From: Symbiodinium microadriaticum
Taxonomy: Eukaryota > Sar > Dinophyceae > Suessiales > Symbiodiniaceae
Reading direction: 5' to 3'
Assembly: GCA_001939145.1 (NCBI GenBank)
Contig: LSRX01000800.1
Coordinates: 253,020 to 317,019 of the forward strand
Length of the DNA: 64,000 nt
The notes beneath the pieces are model-generated. The model did not search any database. It was given only the letters and a program-made list of their open reading frames with translations, and was not told the DNA's origin. The translations under genes were made by a program, and so were the position numbers. Positions 33,107 through 45,303 of the stretch are shown piece by piece; position 1 is the stretch's first letter, and every line of letters starts with the position of its first letter.

Positions 33107-35280
33107 TTATTGTGCCATGTGGCACGTGGTTGCAACTGAACTCCTCTGCCAGACGCTTCGGAACCGCTCGGCCCTTCCCTGCTCAGAGTCCGCGACCGCT
33201 CGCTGCGCTCTACTTTGGTGATCCCAGCCCGGTCCAAGAGCATCTCCTGCTGAAGTCGCGACGTCTTTCGAGAGCATTTTTCAGGGCCTAGGCCTTGACC
33301 GCCATGATCTCCCCCGTCGTCTTCCGCCGAGCTGCGAAAACGCAGCCTGCCACTTTCTGCCCTCTCGCTCGGAGTCTCTGGACACGGGCGGACCCAGGGC
33401 CACACCGTAGCTGCCGGCACCGATGAGATCCCCTCGGTGGAAGTCTCGTGCAAGGCGGAGTTGACCTCAGTGTGGGCGGGTTGGGTTTCAGATAGGTGGT
33501 GGCATTGAAAGCCTCTGTTGCTGGGATGTCTCAGTTGCTTCCCTGAGTGCTCCACACCTCTGCGTGGAAGGTTCTCCAGGCACCGTGTGCTTGCTCCAGC
33601 AGAGGCCAAAGAGCCAACCTGTCTGGAGGAGGTCCACGTTTCGGCATCGACAGATCTGTCAGATGTGGTCCGAGGGTCTGGGAAGCTCACGCTTCGGCCA
33701 CCTCTTTGCACTAACCCCGCGCTTTGCCTGCAAGCGCAAAAGCACACCCCGCCCTCGTGTGCTCATCGGTACCTACCGTGCCTGTGCTGCGACCACCTCT
33801 GAAGGCATGCCGGCCTCAGGTTGTGCGACTTTTTTGGCCCGTGGTGCCGCGACGCTGAGGTGACGGCGGGAACCAGCGCCGCTCCTCCTCCTGGAGTTCG
33901 ATCAAAGAGGATCGGCTCCTCGACCTGACTCACGGCATCTCACGGCCACTCCTTTCCCCTTTCCTCCACAAAAAAACTTTGCGCTTAAGCGCCGCACAGG
34001 CTGCAGATGTTGCACCTGAGGGCGCGATGAGCAGACGCATGCTGCGCCTAAGGTGGATCATGCTGGCCTCTACTTTGCCAGAATCCTCTATGCGGCTGCT
34101 GCTCGGCGGGAGGTTCTTTGCAGGCTCCATTGCCACCTGCAATGCCGTGCCATGACCCCAGGCTTGAAGCTGCAGACAAAGCACGTGGCTCCTCCAACTC
34201 AGAGGGTGGGCTCCGGGGCTCTGGTGAGCCCACAGGCGTAGGCTGCTGGGAGGAAATGCGGCTACTGCCTGCTCAGCAGGCGATCGATCATCCACGTCGT
34301 GAGGCAACGGCCAAGCCTGCATCCCAATCCACACCACTGGCACCATCATCCACCACCCTTGCCTCAACCGGAGCAAAAAAGCTCTCCATGCAGCAGCTCG
34401 GAGAGCACTCTGAAAGTTCGGTGAGCTTCCGGCTTCTGCTGCTGCAACCGCCGCGTTGAGGAGGCCACCGCTCTTCGGATCAATCGGAATGCAGTCGCCT
34501 CCGCGGCTCGACCACGTTGAAACCGTGGATTTCAGAATACACAACTGCAAAATGGACTTGAGGAGCAAAAGTGAGCGCGCGCGCGCGCGTGGGTCTATCC
34601 TACAGCCACACTTCCATACTTCTATGCATGCATACCTGCTTTCAAGCGACTGCATTTGTTTGTTATTGTTTGTTGTGTGAGACGTGCGGCCCCTATCGCG
34701 TTTGCCTTAACATGGGTCTTGCTGAGCGTAGCAGTCAAGTGCTGTGGTTTTGTTGAAGTATGGGCATGCAGACATAAGCTCACGTAGTGTCACTGTGGCC
34801 ATTGCTCCTTCATCCTTAGATCTCTCATCTGCTTCTTAGGCTCACATAGCAAGGGACGGGATTCCTTTCTTTCTGCTTCAGGCCAGAAAAAGTTCGGCCA
34901 TGGGCTTCTATAGGGGCTCACGCTGAGATTTTGGATCGCGTTTAGATCTCGTTTGGAACAGGCTACCCGACCACTCATTGCTGTGACAACAACCGCATGC
35001 CCCAAAAAGGACAGCAAGATGACATCAACTTGCCGATTGCGTGTTAACCTGTGAATGGTCGGTAGGGAAGGCCAGCTCGAGTCGCGAACCAAAGCAAATT
35101 GCAAACTTACGTCACGTCAATACATTCCACTCCACTACATTCAGTACATGTAACATGAACATGATGGCCTGTCTCGTTTTTCGTGCGGCCCCTATATCGC
35201 TACCCTAGTCCCTGGTAAAATGCATACTGGACACAGATGACCTCTAGTTCACAGCAGCAATAACGCCAACAACCTGGTTG
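33107..35280. other. probable 5' part of kinase gene plus unassigned sequence
   Basis: Open minus frames at 33747-33055 and 34655-33930 are Ser/Arg-rich or Ala-rich with no clear motif. Part should encode the missing kinase N-lobe (Gly loop and Lys), but I could not locate it. A (GC)n run of about 18 bases sits near 34571-34588. 34700-35200 shows nothing. Confidence 0.35.
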
Positions 35281-35281
35281 C

Positions 35282-35972
35282 TCACAAGCAGCAATATTGC
35301 GGCACCTCGTGCAGTTGTTGCATCGGAGGCTGTGCTCGGTGTGGTACCGCAGCCTGGGAGGTTCGGACGACCCTGATCCTAAAAAAGGCACCTCGCAACT
35401 CCCGGCCTCCCAGCACTAGCTTTGCTGCTGCTGCCGCTACTACCGGTGCTTTCGCGACCTCTGGCAGTGCTTGGTCAAGGCAGCTCCAGTACTGTTCGCC
35501 CTTGGTGTTCGCCTTGCGAAGCGCATCTGCCACGCAGCTCTCGAGCTCCGCGACGGTGTCGTGGTCCTCGGCCTCTGGCAAGCCGACCCTAGACCCTAGC
35601 CACACCTCGACAGCTCCGTCTCCAAGCCTGCAGGACGATGCCCTCCGTGTGCCAAGCCTGCAGAGGGAATCTGCAGCAAAGAAGCTTAAAAAAAGCCGAG
35701 GGGGCGGATGCTTTCACCGCCCTTCCTCGAGCAGTCCATCGAGCAGCTGGAGGATCCGCCCACCCGGCACCAGGCCTTTGGCCTGGCCAAGAGCGTCGCC
35801 TATCGACATGCGAGAGCGCGAGAGCGCTGTGCGATGAGGTCGGGACGGTGACAAGCTGGTCGATACTACTTTCAACAAGCCTTCGGCTCACATGAGCATC
35901 GGAAGGCATCGAGGCAGGGAAGATGGAAGCTTGGGCACCAGACGCCTTTGCCCGGAGGGTATCACCCGCCAT
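35282..35972 (-). CDS. unrecognised protein, two or more exons
   Basis: Minus blocks are SIGDALGQAKGLVPGGRILQ continuing LLDGLLEEGR (about 35810-35720), and VGLPEAEDHDTVAELESCVA followed by LRKANTKGEQYWSCLDQALP (about 35585-35460). Both are helical, acidic and protein-like, and they lie in adjacent frames as expected across an intron. There is no family assignment. The first block ends where LEEGR meets a stop, implying a donor nearby. Confidence 0.4.
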
Positions 35973-36245
35973 GGCAAAGTCCTGTCATGTCACCCGAGCT
36001 CTTTCGAATCTCGTGATCTCGCTGCACATCGACGCGCCTTTGCTCGTCTGTGCAACTCAAGGGCCAGGTCAATGACCATGAGACCCTGCGTGAGTGACTG
36101 CTGCGTGGCAGGCTCTCAAGGGCACATATAGGCACCTGGGTGTTTTTCTCATCCTTCCGCGGCAGAGGGGCCTGCTCCCGTCAATCAACTCAACTGCACG
36201 TGTCTGCAGACAACACATTTAGGCATCGGCATCAAGTCGTCCCTA

Positions 36246-37173
36246 TCATTCTCCACTATCATTCTCCACACTCAGCACCTCTAGAGAAGGATCTTCGGCA
36301 CAGGTCATCTTCGTCGCTGTGTCCTTGCCCCGATCTGCAGGCAGAATTCTTATACCTGCACGCAGAATCCGCCATGAAACAACGGCATTGGCCCCGGTGC
36401 TCCTCAGCCCCATGATGCTGCACCGGCTCTGCCGGATGCAAGTTAACCACCTGAAACGACGGACTCTCCGTAAGTCCGGCAAACGCCTCTGAGGATCTCA
36501 CCACGGCCCGGCCCGGGGTGCCAAGCCCGGTTGAGGTAATCATCTGCGAGCCAGGCGAGCCAGAGAAAGGCGGAATCGGAGTCTCCGGGCCAGCATGCGT
36601 GGCAGTGTCTCCGTGCTGGTTTTTAGGCAAGCAAGACAGCGCTCGGAGCAGTCGACCTTTTTTCCATTGCTTGGCACGTCCACACTTTGGAACTCCAGCA
36701 AAGGTGCATTAGCAGTATCGTACAGCCGGCCAGAGCCGGCACGGGATCTACAAGACCATCACCCAACCTGCAATCTGAGGAGATGCCCCGCCAGTGCTCC
36801 ACGGCACAGCGAGCCGTGGCCGCGGAGCTAAGTGCCGGCGAAGCCCTGTGCCAAAAGGCGATCGACGTGCGACGCACCGCGACACGCCTCGACGACTCCG
36901 AGAATCCCCCGTCCCGGCGGCCTCGACGATGCGCCTCCGGCGTTCATCGTCTTCGCTCATCCTCCGACAGCTCTTGCAAGGCACTCTGTGACACACCGTG
37001 GCAGTGAGGCGGCGGCCATGAGAAGTCCCAGCCGTGATGGGCACAGAGGGCCTCCAGCTCCAAGCAGCAGGGAGGCGCTCTTTTTTCAAGTCTCCCCTTT
37101 GCAGCAAGGGAACCCTCAGTCGCACTTCATCCCAGCTGTCCCTCTCCACCGTCACCTCCACGTCTCGACCCAC
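36246..37173 (-). CDS. unrecognised protein, probable multi-exon gene
   Basis: It opens with MGRDVEVTVERDSWDEVRLR and LLQRGDLKKERL (37173-37075), a likely start exon. Later blocks on the same strand are GSPGSQMITSTGLGTPGRAV with SSEAFAGLTESPSFQVVNLH (about 36575-36425) and a charged tail ending SLEVLSVENDSGE (about 36285-36246). The composition is soluble and Ser/Gly-rich. No domain is recognised and the exon connections are inferred. Confidence 0.35.
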
Positions 37174-37990
37174 AGAGTCAAGGGGCTGATGTTATCCATT
37201 CTTCTTGACTCTGGGTAGAAGCAATTGTGCATGCACACTGCTAGATGATGCATACAGCCGTGCGGAAGCTAGGCATGAGACTTGGTCCAGGGACACTGAC
37301 AGAACTTGAGAAGAACTGGCACTCGAGATCGACCTCCCTGACAGGTATCATGCCTCTTCTCCCTTCAGCCCGTAGAATCCATCACAGGCTCCTTCCCAGC
37401 CTTTGGCAACGCTGGCTTCTCAGCTCTACGTTCGCGAAGGAACCGCTGAGGTGGGAGCTGTTCGCAAGCTTCTGCAACTGCTCTGCCGATGGCTTCACCA
37501 GCTCATCGCCTGTTGCCACTGACCGCATCACACTGAAGCGGGCGGCTTCGAAGCGTTGCGAGATGTTGCGAGCATCAGTGGTCCGAACATCCCGTCCAAC
37601 GATTCAAGGCCGACATTTGCGGAGTAAGTGGATGATATTACCGCTGTGGACTTTGAATGCCGATGCTATTGCGGCCCCACATTCTCGAGGACTGAGACTC
37701 CGGGCCTGTGGGAACTGCTACCACGAGGAGGTGCTGCTCGTCAGAATTCCCTGCAAAGTTCCGAGCCAAAACTTGTCAGCTCCAACCAGCCGTTACTTGC
37801 CCGTTCTGCCTCGCCTGGACTGCTCTCAATCCTGTCAGGCAGTGGAACAGACTCCATCGAGGCCAACCGGGCACTGCTACAGGCACACGGGATGTTGAGA
37901 TCATGCGCCTGATCGCCACAGTGTCTGCTCCGGGCAGCAGGTAAGGCTCCATCCAATCTGTACCTTCCTGCCAGGCAGGGGCAGAATTTC
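37174..37990. other. no gene recognised
   Basis: A plus frame runs from 37245 to 37898 but shows no motif and no support from neighbouring frames. Minus frames are shorter. It is left unassigned. Confidence 0.35.
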
Positions 37991-37993
37991 AAC

Positions 37994-39081
37994 TCATTGT
38001 TGAATCTTTACATCTTCCCCGTTGATTTGAAAACGTTTTTTCCCACACTGCATGGCCTGCAGTTCCCATGTATCGTCCCCCTCCGGACAGGAAAAGGCCA
38101 GGACCCTCTCGGAATCGCCGCCCAGAACTTCCGCAATCGCCTCACTCGTCTCCTTGGCCTCACAGGCCAATGAGGTGACCTTCTGTCCTCCTGGCAATGG
38201 ACCGCCAAGCCTTTTCAATATTCAGAGATGCCAGCTCGGCGCTCTTCTGCACATCGAGCTGCCATCCACCCTGCTGCAGAAGCTGCGGGCAGCACGTGCG
38301 CACCAGCAAGTTACATCTTCAAGCCAAGTCGCACGAACTCCTGCCATGTGTGCCGGGCTGCTGCGAAGAAGTCCGTCACCAGTCAGGGTGCCATCTGCAA
38401 ACTGGGTCCACTGAGGCACAGCCCCCCCGTCTCTATGACTGCTGGCCGGGCGCCTTCCATCATCTCTCCCAGCTGCTGCCTACTCGCAGAAGCACTACGC
38501 CGTACAGACAACGCATGCAAACACATTTTAGATAGTCTTGCAGCATGTGCCTTGGGCTACCGACGAAACGAACCAGGCATGCCGGCAGCAACTCTGCTTT
38601 CACGGCATTGCAGAAGACCAGACCTCAAGCCAGGCTCAGGCTCTCCGTGTCCCTTCACTGCTTCACTGTCTCTTGTAGATAAACGGGTACACCTGCATTG
38701 CCTGTACTGGTACTGCACTTTCATGATGCTGGGAGGCTGAGAAGAGTGCCTAAGCCTGGTCTTGCCAGCCAGTCGCAAAGGCGCTTGTACAAGGTGTGGA
38801 TCTGCCTGCTGAAGACAGAAGTGGAACCGTGACGTGCCTTGACCTCTGCAAAGCCTGTAAGCATCCTCCAAGTTGTCTGGGAAGTCGCCACCAAGCTCGG
38901 CCTTGATTGCCTGCAGGCTTCGAGCCCAAAATTTGCAAAGAATGAGACGTCTGAAGCCTTGGGCCTTCATCGTCTCCGACTCAGAGGCCGGACCAAAGAG
39001 AGTGGCGTCCAAGTCCTGAGCCAACGACCGAGGCAACGCTGCACCCCGCCGTACGCTCTGAGGATCATGGCCAGGTACCAA
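37994..39081 (-). CDS. unrecognised protein, C-terminal exons
   Basis: The upstream block has SLAQDLDATLFGPASESETM, FRRLILCKFWARSLQAIKAE and DFPDNLEDAYRLCRG (about 39050-38830). The terminal block, to a stop at 37994, has VTSLACEAKETSEAIAEVLG, RVLAFSCPEGDDTWELQAMQ and FQINGEDVKIQQ. Both look like globular coding sequence on the minus strand. A middle block near 38419-38330 (QFADGTLTGDGLLRSSPAHM) may also be exon. No family is recognised. The terminal exon's strand-rich pattern suggests a small beta domain. Confidence 0.45.
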
Positions 39082-39750
39082 CCCGGTCGCACGCCTTGCT
39101 CCTCACAATAGGGCTCCGCTGTCCTATGCTAAGCCGAAGCTCTCAGCCTTAGCTCCCTGGCCGTGCCTGGGCCAGGCCGCTGGGCTTGAGGAAGGCTTCC
39201 ACAAAGACTGGCGCCAGAGGGGATGCCTTGGAGAGCCCCAGAATCAGTTCGTCGCCGGCCTGAAATCACGGTGACACGAACAGCACGGAGAAACCTCAGA
39301 ATACATGATGCTGGCCTTCTCTTGCCTACCGTACTGGACCACCTGTCGAGAAACTGGGCTGTCCTGCGCTCAGGTCACATTTAATTTCGATATATTTCCA
39401 TCAGAGCCATGTCAGGTACCGAGCGGCTCCGAGGTCCTTGGCTTCGAGGCTCTCACTGCCAGCACCTTTGCACAATCTCGGAGTCAGTCTTTGTCCACGT
39501 GGACTCCATGCACCCTCGTCTGCCGCGACGGCACACCAGACGTAGCTCTTGAAGCTGGTCCGGCGTTGAAAGGTTACTTCCTGCAAAAGGCAGACAGGAG
39601 CAGCGGTCGGAGCGTTTTAGAGCCCTGCTGTTGCAGGCCGCAGGCCGCAGGCTTTACAAAGGCCATGACGACTATGACGAAGTCGCCTCGGAGTCGGCGC
39701 TTCCGGAAAGCGTCAAGCCATTTTCAGACAGCGTCAGCGAAATCTCCTTC

Positions 39751-40149
39751 TCACGCGGCCATTTGTGCAGCGCAAGCGCACATTTGTGTGCACAGACCCC
39801 GTCGCTCCTCCAGACCAGTATCGCTCCAAGCCGTCGAGTCCTGTCTCAACGGCATGTGAGAGGTGGATGGGCGCGACAGCAGTAAGCTGCATCTCTCCTG
39901 GCTAGCATTTGCAGAGCCCGTCAACGTCCGCGATGCTGCCTCGAGACACGTTGAGGTGTGCTGTCCTACTATGCAAGTAAGGCCGGGCGAGGGGCATCGT
40001 AGGAGCCCTTGAAGCTCCGCAGAGACTGCAGGCCGCTTCCTCAGCGCACCCGTGGCTCTGTTTTGCTTTTTTGCGCCCGTCCGTGAAGCCGGGAGGCTGG
40101 AGAGCCAAACCTCTGCAGTCACCTCGCCGTCGTCAGATGTCGAGTGCAC
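39751..40149 (-). CDS. possible exon, unrecognised
   Basis: The frame begins MHSTSDDGEVTAEVWLSSLP and continues with a basic Ala/Arg stretch. A plus-strand frame over 39631-39885 (RRLYKGHDDYDEVASESALP) is equally protein-like, so the strand is uncertain. The minus strand is preferred only because all neighbours are minus. Confidence 0.25.
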   Translation of the reverse strand: MHSTSDDGEVTAEVWLSSLPASRTGAKKQNRATGALRKRPAVSAELQGLLRCPSPGLTCIVGQHTSTCLEAASRTLTGSANASQERCSLLLSRPSTSHMPLRQDSTAWSDTGLEERRGLCTQMCACAAQMAA

Positions 40150-41099
40150 TTCGAGAAGGCAGCGGCTGCCCAGGCATCTGCTACACCACCTGTCATGGTC
40201 TATGCGAACGGTGCGGCTGTTGCAAACAGAGACTTTGGATGGGAAGTTGGAGCCTGCGCAGGTCGAAGAATTTCGGAGCTGAATTACAACTTACGTCGTG
40301 CATGCTGCTAGCACTTCGAATGGCTTAGAAGGAGGGATACAGAGGGGCTGCAGTCGCGGAAGTTTGCACTAGGGATTTGAGACGACGGGTCGCATCTGAG
40401 GGCCTTCTGGCATCCACAGCAGAGCTCTTATAGCTGCGAGATGGCTTAGGCTTCAACACAGCTGCACGCGAAGTGCCGACTGTGAGAGTAAACACCTAGT
40501 CACAGACAGGCTTATGGCATCCCGAAACATGCCGAGACTGTCGAGATTCCAGTCCCTGTTCCGGGTTCGGTGCAATTGTAGCTGTTGCTGGTTCAGATGC
40601 CCTCGCATACCCAAAACACATCCCGTGATCTTGCCCGTCGTCTTAACTCCTGCCTTCCACGGAGGCTTGGCGGCTCCTGCACCTGACAAACTTGAATTTC
40701 GGCACGACGGGCTCAAAGCAGCGTTGAAGGTTCATTGAGAGCTTGTGGACTTGGCAAAAAGCCCCTTCCCTTACGCCGAAACCCTGAAGGTCCCGAAGCA
40801 TGACTGCTGCCACCAGCTAGGAGTGGGGTCCTTCGATTATTAGGCTGTCCCATGCAAGCTGTCCTTTTCGTTGTGCATACTTTCATTGGGGATGTCGGGG
40901 ACATGTGGTTGATGTCGGCTGTACAGAAAACAATCTTGTCGTAATGTCAGTGTCGTGTTGCCGCAGTACCCGCGCCTTCCTGTACGGACCGGGTACCTCT
41001 CGACTCAGAGATCCCAGAGCGGTCATAAAACATGCTTCTGCGAACAGAGATCGGAGAATCTCTCACCTACGAGACTTACTGCCATGCAAGGCGCCCTTC
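40150..41099. other. spacer without recognised gene
   Basis: This is downstream of the VIT/vWA gene stop. Short frames without motifs occur on both strands. No polyadenylation motif is expected in dinoflagellates and none was seen. Confidence 0.4.
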
Positions 41100-44000
41100 T
41101 CACTTGACAGTGAAAGTAGCTACCTCCAGCACCGAGCTCAACCCCGCGGGCAGCGTGAAGACTTCCATCACAGGATCTTGGGATATACCGCCGTCAATCT
41201 GGCGAATGATCACGGTACCCCTCGATGCGCCCATCGCCCCACTGCTGAAGTACTTCACACCAACCCTGTAGGTGCCTTTCTTCTTGCTTACAACCACGAC
41301 CTCAGGCCCGAGGCCAGCGGTCTGGTCACTGTAAAGCTCCAGACCCCACGGGGTGTTTCTGTTCGCATAATAGCATTCGTTTCCGTCGGGGTCGATGACA
41401 TGCAAGTCCACGTCGTTTGCATCTGTCAGCCAAGAAAGAGTGATTCGGAGTCCAATGCTGCCACCTTTTTGGGTGTCCAAGGTCTTCAGCATGCCCGTGG
41501 AAAACTCTTGAAAGAGTGGCTTCGTCTTGTCGGAGGCATACAAGGCACGTAGGAAGAGCGCGGCCTCCTCTTCGAGCACTCTCTGGACATCCCCATACCT
41601 CTGATGGAAGCTGGTCTCTAGGCCTCTCGCGTAGGTCTCGGCCGCCAACCTGTAGTCCTGCTCTTCAAAGGCCGCCATGGCCAACGCTCGGTAGGTGTTC
41701 ACGTTGTCGCTTCGCTCCTCCAGGGACCTCTGAGCGAAGCGCCGCGCGTAGGCCGCCGCCTTGGGGGACTCCGAGGCCAAGGTGAGCGCCAGCCAGGAGG
41801 CCCGCAGAAGCTGCTCTGAGTCTCGGGGTCTCACTTCCGCAATGGACGTCGCTGCCCGCAAGGCCAGGGAGGAATCTCCCTGGTACTGCCCTGCCTTGCT
41901 CATGTATTCGAAAGCCAAACCGTTCGTTGGGTCCCAAGTAATCCATGTAGCACAGAAGTTGCGCAAGTCCTGCACGCGGCGCTTTGTCCACAGAGCTCCC
42001 GCGTAGCTTGACGCGGTATCGCGGTTCCTTTCCTTTGGAGGTGTGGTGTGTTTGCTGAGGATTCTATCCGCTTCTTTGACTGGGTCGGCCCATTCTGCCT
42101 GCATGGGCTGCAAAATCAGGAAGACTAGAAGACCGAGAAACAGGCTCAGGCTACTTCTTGTGCCGCCACCAGCACTGGAACTAATGTACGAGTCGTCTTC
42201 ATCTCCGCTCAGTTGAGCCCCGGCATCAGTTGCTGAGAAGATGTCTTCTGGCTGGGTACATGCTGCGGCGTCTGACACGTCGCAGGCCGTATCGTTCGAG
42301 CTGTTCGAGCCCGTCTCGTTGGGAGGCAGTTCAACTATGGGCAGGTCCCCAGCAGCGATTGGGGCAGGCAGAGCTGGGAGCTGCATGTTTGATCGGGACA
42401 TCAACTGAACTCCAGATGCCGTCACCACCAAAATGGGGGAAAGGCGATCTTGAGGTATGTCGAAGCGTACATAGTCCTCGTCAGTTTCCAGCACAAGCAA
42501 GGCTGTATGAGGCGTCATGACTCGGCTTGTCTCGGAGAGCTCGACAATCTGAAACTCTATCTGTGAAGCTGCATCGGCACTCTGCGCCAGCTGGCGCTCG
42601 GATTCCAAGAGATCAAGGCGCGCCTTCGTTGCTTCCCGAGACAACAGAGAACCGAAGGATGCGGCTGGCGCCTGAACGGCACTGGCAGAAACGGTGTTGC
42701 CAGCAATCTGAAGCTCTGGCGCTTGCGCTTGCAGGCCCGTCTGGCCACCGCTGTAGACAATGACTTCATCTCCAAGCTGCAGATCGAAGAACGTCTCTGG
42801 CCAAACCCAACCGCTCGAAGCCACTGCACTGGCGTTCAAGCCGAGCGGCTCGGTGAGGTCTTGCCAGGCTTTCGAAACGACGGAGGGCACTTCTTTTGAT
42901 GTCAAGGGAATCTGCACAGATCGGCCACCTCCGGCTGCTGCGACTGCGCGTCCGACGGCGCTGTCGTACTTTGCGCCGATGACGCCCAAGGAGACCACGC
43001 GCTTTTCGGAGGTCTCGAGGAGCCCGGCCAGCCTTGATGCCAACTCACGCATTAATCTTCTTTTATGCATGTTACCTTCATACAATACCTTCCATAGTTA
43101 CACCACCCCTGTCGCCATGGCAGGGACACCATGGCCTCGATGCCTCAAAGGCACTTCATCGCTGCTCTTTCGTTGGCCGTCGCTATGAAGTCGCTCAAAA
43201 TCAACACGCCCACTGTCTCGTTCACGGTCCCAGGGTTGCTTTGGATGTGCGTCAGGAGCAGCTCCAGGTCTGTCGCTCCAAGCGGTCCACGGGCCTCGCG
43301 GGGCGACTCTCCGACTCTCTCTCACGCCTTTTTACGCCGCCCAACTCCCTTTCAGGCGCCTCAAGGGCTGCACGGACGCTGCTTCCGATTGCGCTGGTCT
43401 TGGGACCCAGTGGCCACAGCTCTTCCACTTCAATGTCAAAGGCGAGAACCCTGACATCCACTGCCGGCATGGCATCCAAGAGAGCTGCGATGAGAGGAGT
43501 TCTCACAACGAAAGAATCTGCAGTGGAAGCAGATGTATCCACATAAACTATCCAACTGGAGGGCTCGAATCGTGCAGTGGTGGGCGCAGCCACATCATCT
43601 CCAACAACATACGAGGTTACCAGCTGCCCATCACCCGGAGCAAAAGACTTGCTAGCAACATTCGGGTCCCAAACCTCGACAATAGCATCTGTGAGAGGTA
43701 CCACGGGGCCCATCTCCTGCGCAAAGCGCATGAGGTCGCCATCCATGACGCCATACACTTGGCCCACCTCGGGCAGGGTGCAGTTGGCACTGAAACCACC
43801 GTCGCCCAACGTCTGCGTCACAGCCACAAAGGTGAGGTTCTTGATCTCGGGCAGACCGGCCATGGGAATCTGCAGCGAGCGATAAGTCTTTCTGGATGGA
43901 ATTGTGAGTGTGTAGGAGAGTACCAAGCGTACCAGAGCACGTGGTGCAATTGGAAACACTCTCGCCGTGAAGATGTTGCCCTGACAAGTCAAGGCGGATG

Positions 44001-45225
44001 AGCAGATCCACGGAGCCCAATGTTAAAGAGGCAGGGATCTCAGTGGGGCCCACGAAGTGGTATTAGATTCTTGTTGCGGACGTGCCGAGCAGATCAAGGT
44101 CCTAAAGCGTCCCATAGTGTCCCACAGAATCCGGGAGCCGGGGCAAGCGTTTTTCTTATTCTTTGCAGTGTAGCGGGGTGTTGGACCAACTTGTCGATTT
44201 CCTATGTGGCAGACAGGTGAGGACTACAGATTGCGGTGCAGGTGCGATCTGCAACCATCTGCCGAGATCGGAAGCCCGAAAGATGCTAGAATTGGAATCT
44301 AGATTTCAAAGCGCAAGAATGCTGAAATGTGCTACGAAAAAGAACATGGATGTTGCAACCTTCGACCTGGCTCTGCTCCAGGAGAGCTGGATCCCGTGCT
44401 TGATGCAGGATCTCTCTGTAGACACGCTGCGCTTTGGATCTGTTGACCACCTCTCCCTCCATCAGCTTCTCTCCGATCTGCATGGCAAAGCGGCTTGGCA
44501 TGGCTGGGCCGTCCACTCCCATGGGCAAAGCGAAGGAGAAGCGTCCTGAGGCATGGAAAGCGAGAAGGGTCGGTAAGCTGTTTCAAAATTTTACATGGCC
44601 GCGTGGACCCCAAAGGTGACACACCGCATACCGTATTACACATCTGGAAGACCACTTCAGGACCACATGGGGCCACATCCCAAAACCACTCCAAGACCGC
44701 CCTATGATGGTATTCCATTCGGCGACGGGTAATCCAACGAGAACACGGAGAGACCCGCAAACTACTCACGGTATTGCGCGGCACCGTGGCCAGAGTGCCG
44801 GAGGTCCAAGGGAACAGAGTTGCACCGCAATGCGCGCAACACTTTGGCGAGAGCACGGTGTGGAGAAAACCCGATGGACGGACCGTAGCAGGAGCATGAC
44901 ATATGGAAGGAACTGGGCCGGGGCATCGCATGAGAAAACTCCAACAAAAACTTTGGACCGCGAAGATCGACATTCAACCGCACGATCGACTCTAGGGCGC
45001 TGCGCGCCACCGCGTTACAGTGCTCTTGAAGAGGCATGGGAACATGAAGGCAACCGAGCTGAGCCAGTGACCCTCCATTGTCCGATTTTCTGGATTCTGG
45101 AAGACCATCTCATTCTCCACCATCGCGAAAGGTCCAAACAGGGCTGCGCTCACAGCCAGCCTTAAGAACACCAGCTCCTGGCCAGAGAAAGTGTGTTGAA
45201 ATGGCGGCACAGGCGAGAACTTCAT
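41100..45225 (-). CDS. VIT + vWA domain protein with YfaP/DUF2135-like C-terminus
   Basis: The VIT domain (as in inter-alpha-trypsin inhibitor heavy chains) is spread over three exons: FGPFAMVENEMVFQNPENRT (to 45072), FSFALPMGVDGPAMP and IGEKLMEGEVVNRSKAQRVY followed by ARDPALLEQSQ (44545-44367), then GNIFTARVFPIAPRALVRLV (from 43980). The vWA domain starts with SSWIVYVDTSASTADS, which keeps the DxSxS metal site, and continues in VGVLILSDFIAT (about 43195-43170) and VVSLGVIGAKYDSAVGRAV. The long last exon (about 43060-41100) has a membrane-span-like SLFLGLLVFLILQPM, a helical-repeat region and a C-terminal beta domain with DANDVDLHVIDPDGNECYYA, GPEVVVVSKKKGTYRVGVKY and a stop at 41100. The N-terminus may start at Met 45225, which has an in-frame upstream stop. 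The role is probably extracellular or surface adhesion or proteolysis-related, by family analogy. Confidence 0.85.
43981..44366 (-). other. GT-AG intron (386 bp) in VIT domain
   Basis: The donor is AGCCAG|GT and the acceptor GTCAG|GG, phase 0. It joins ARDPALLEQSQ to GNIFTARVFPI, the normal order in VIT domains. Confidence 0.8.
44546..45071 (-). other. GT-AG intron (526 bp) in VIT domain
   Basis: The donor is GGAGG|GT and the acceptor CTCAG|GA, phase 1. Splicing restores NPENRTMEGRFSFALPMG, the VIT signature (R-x-x-EG-x-F-x-F-P/L). Confidence 0.85.
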
Positions 45226-45303
45226 CTCAGAGAAACAAATTTAGTGCTCATGGCAGGCCAGAGACGAAAGACAACTCCCTGCCAGTCGAAAAGAACCCCT
45301 ATA

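Noticed and set aside
39305..39859. 184-codon plus-strand open frame
   Set aside because: Protein-like stretches occur on both strands here, with no motif, and all supported neighbours are minus. Not strong enough to call.
40905..41552. 215-codon plus-strand open frame
   Set aside because: From 41100 on it is antisense to the well-supported last exon of the VIT/vWA gene and has no motif.
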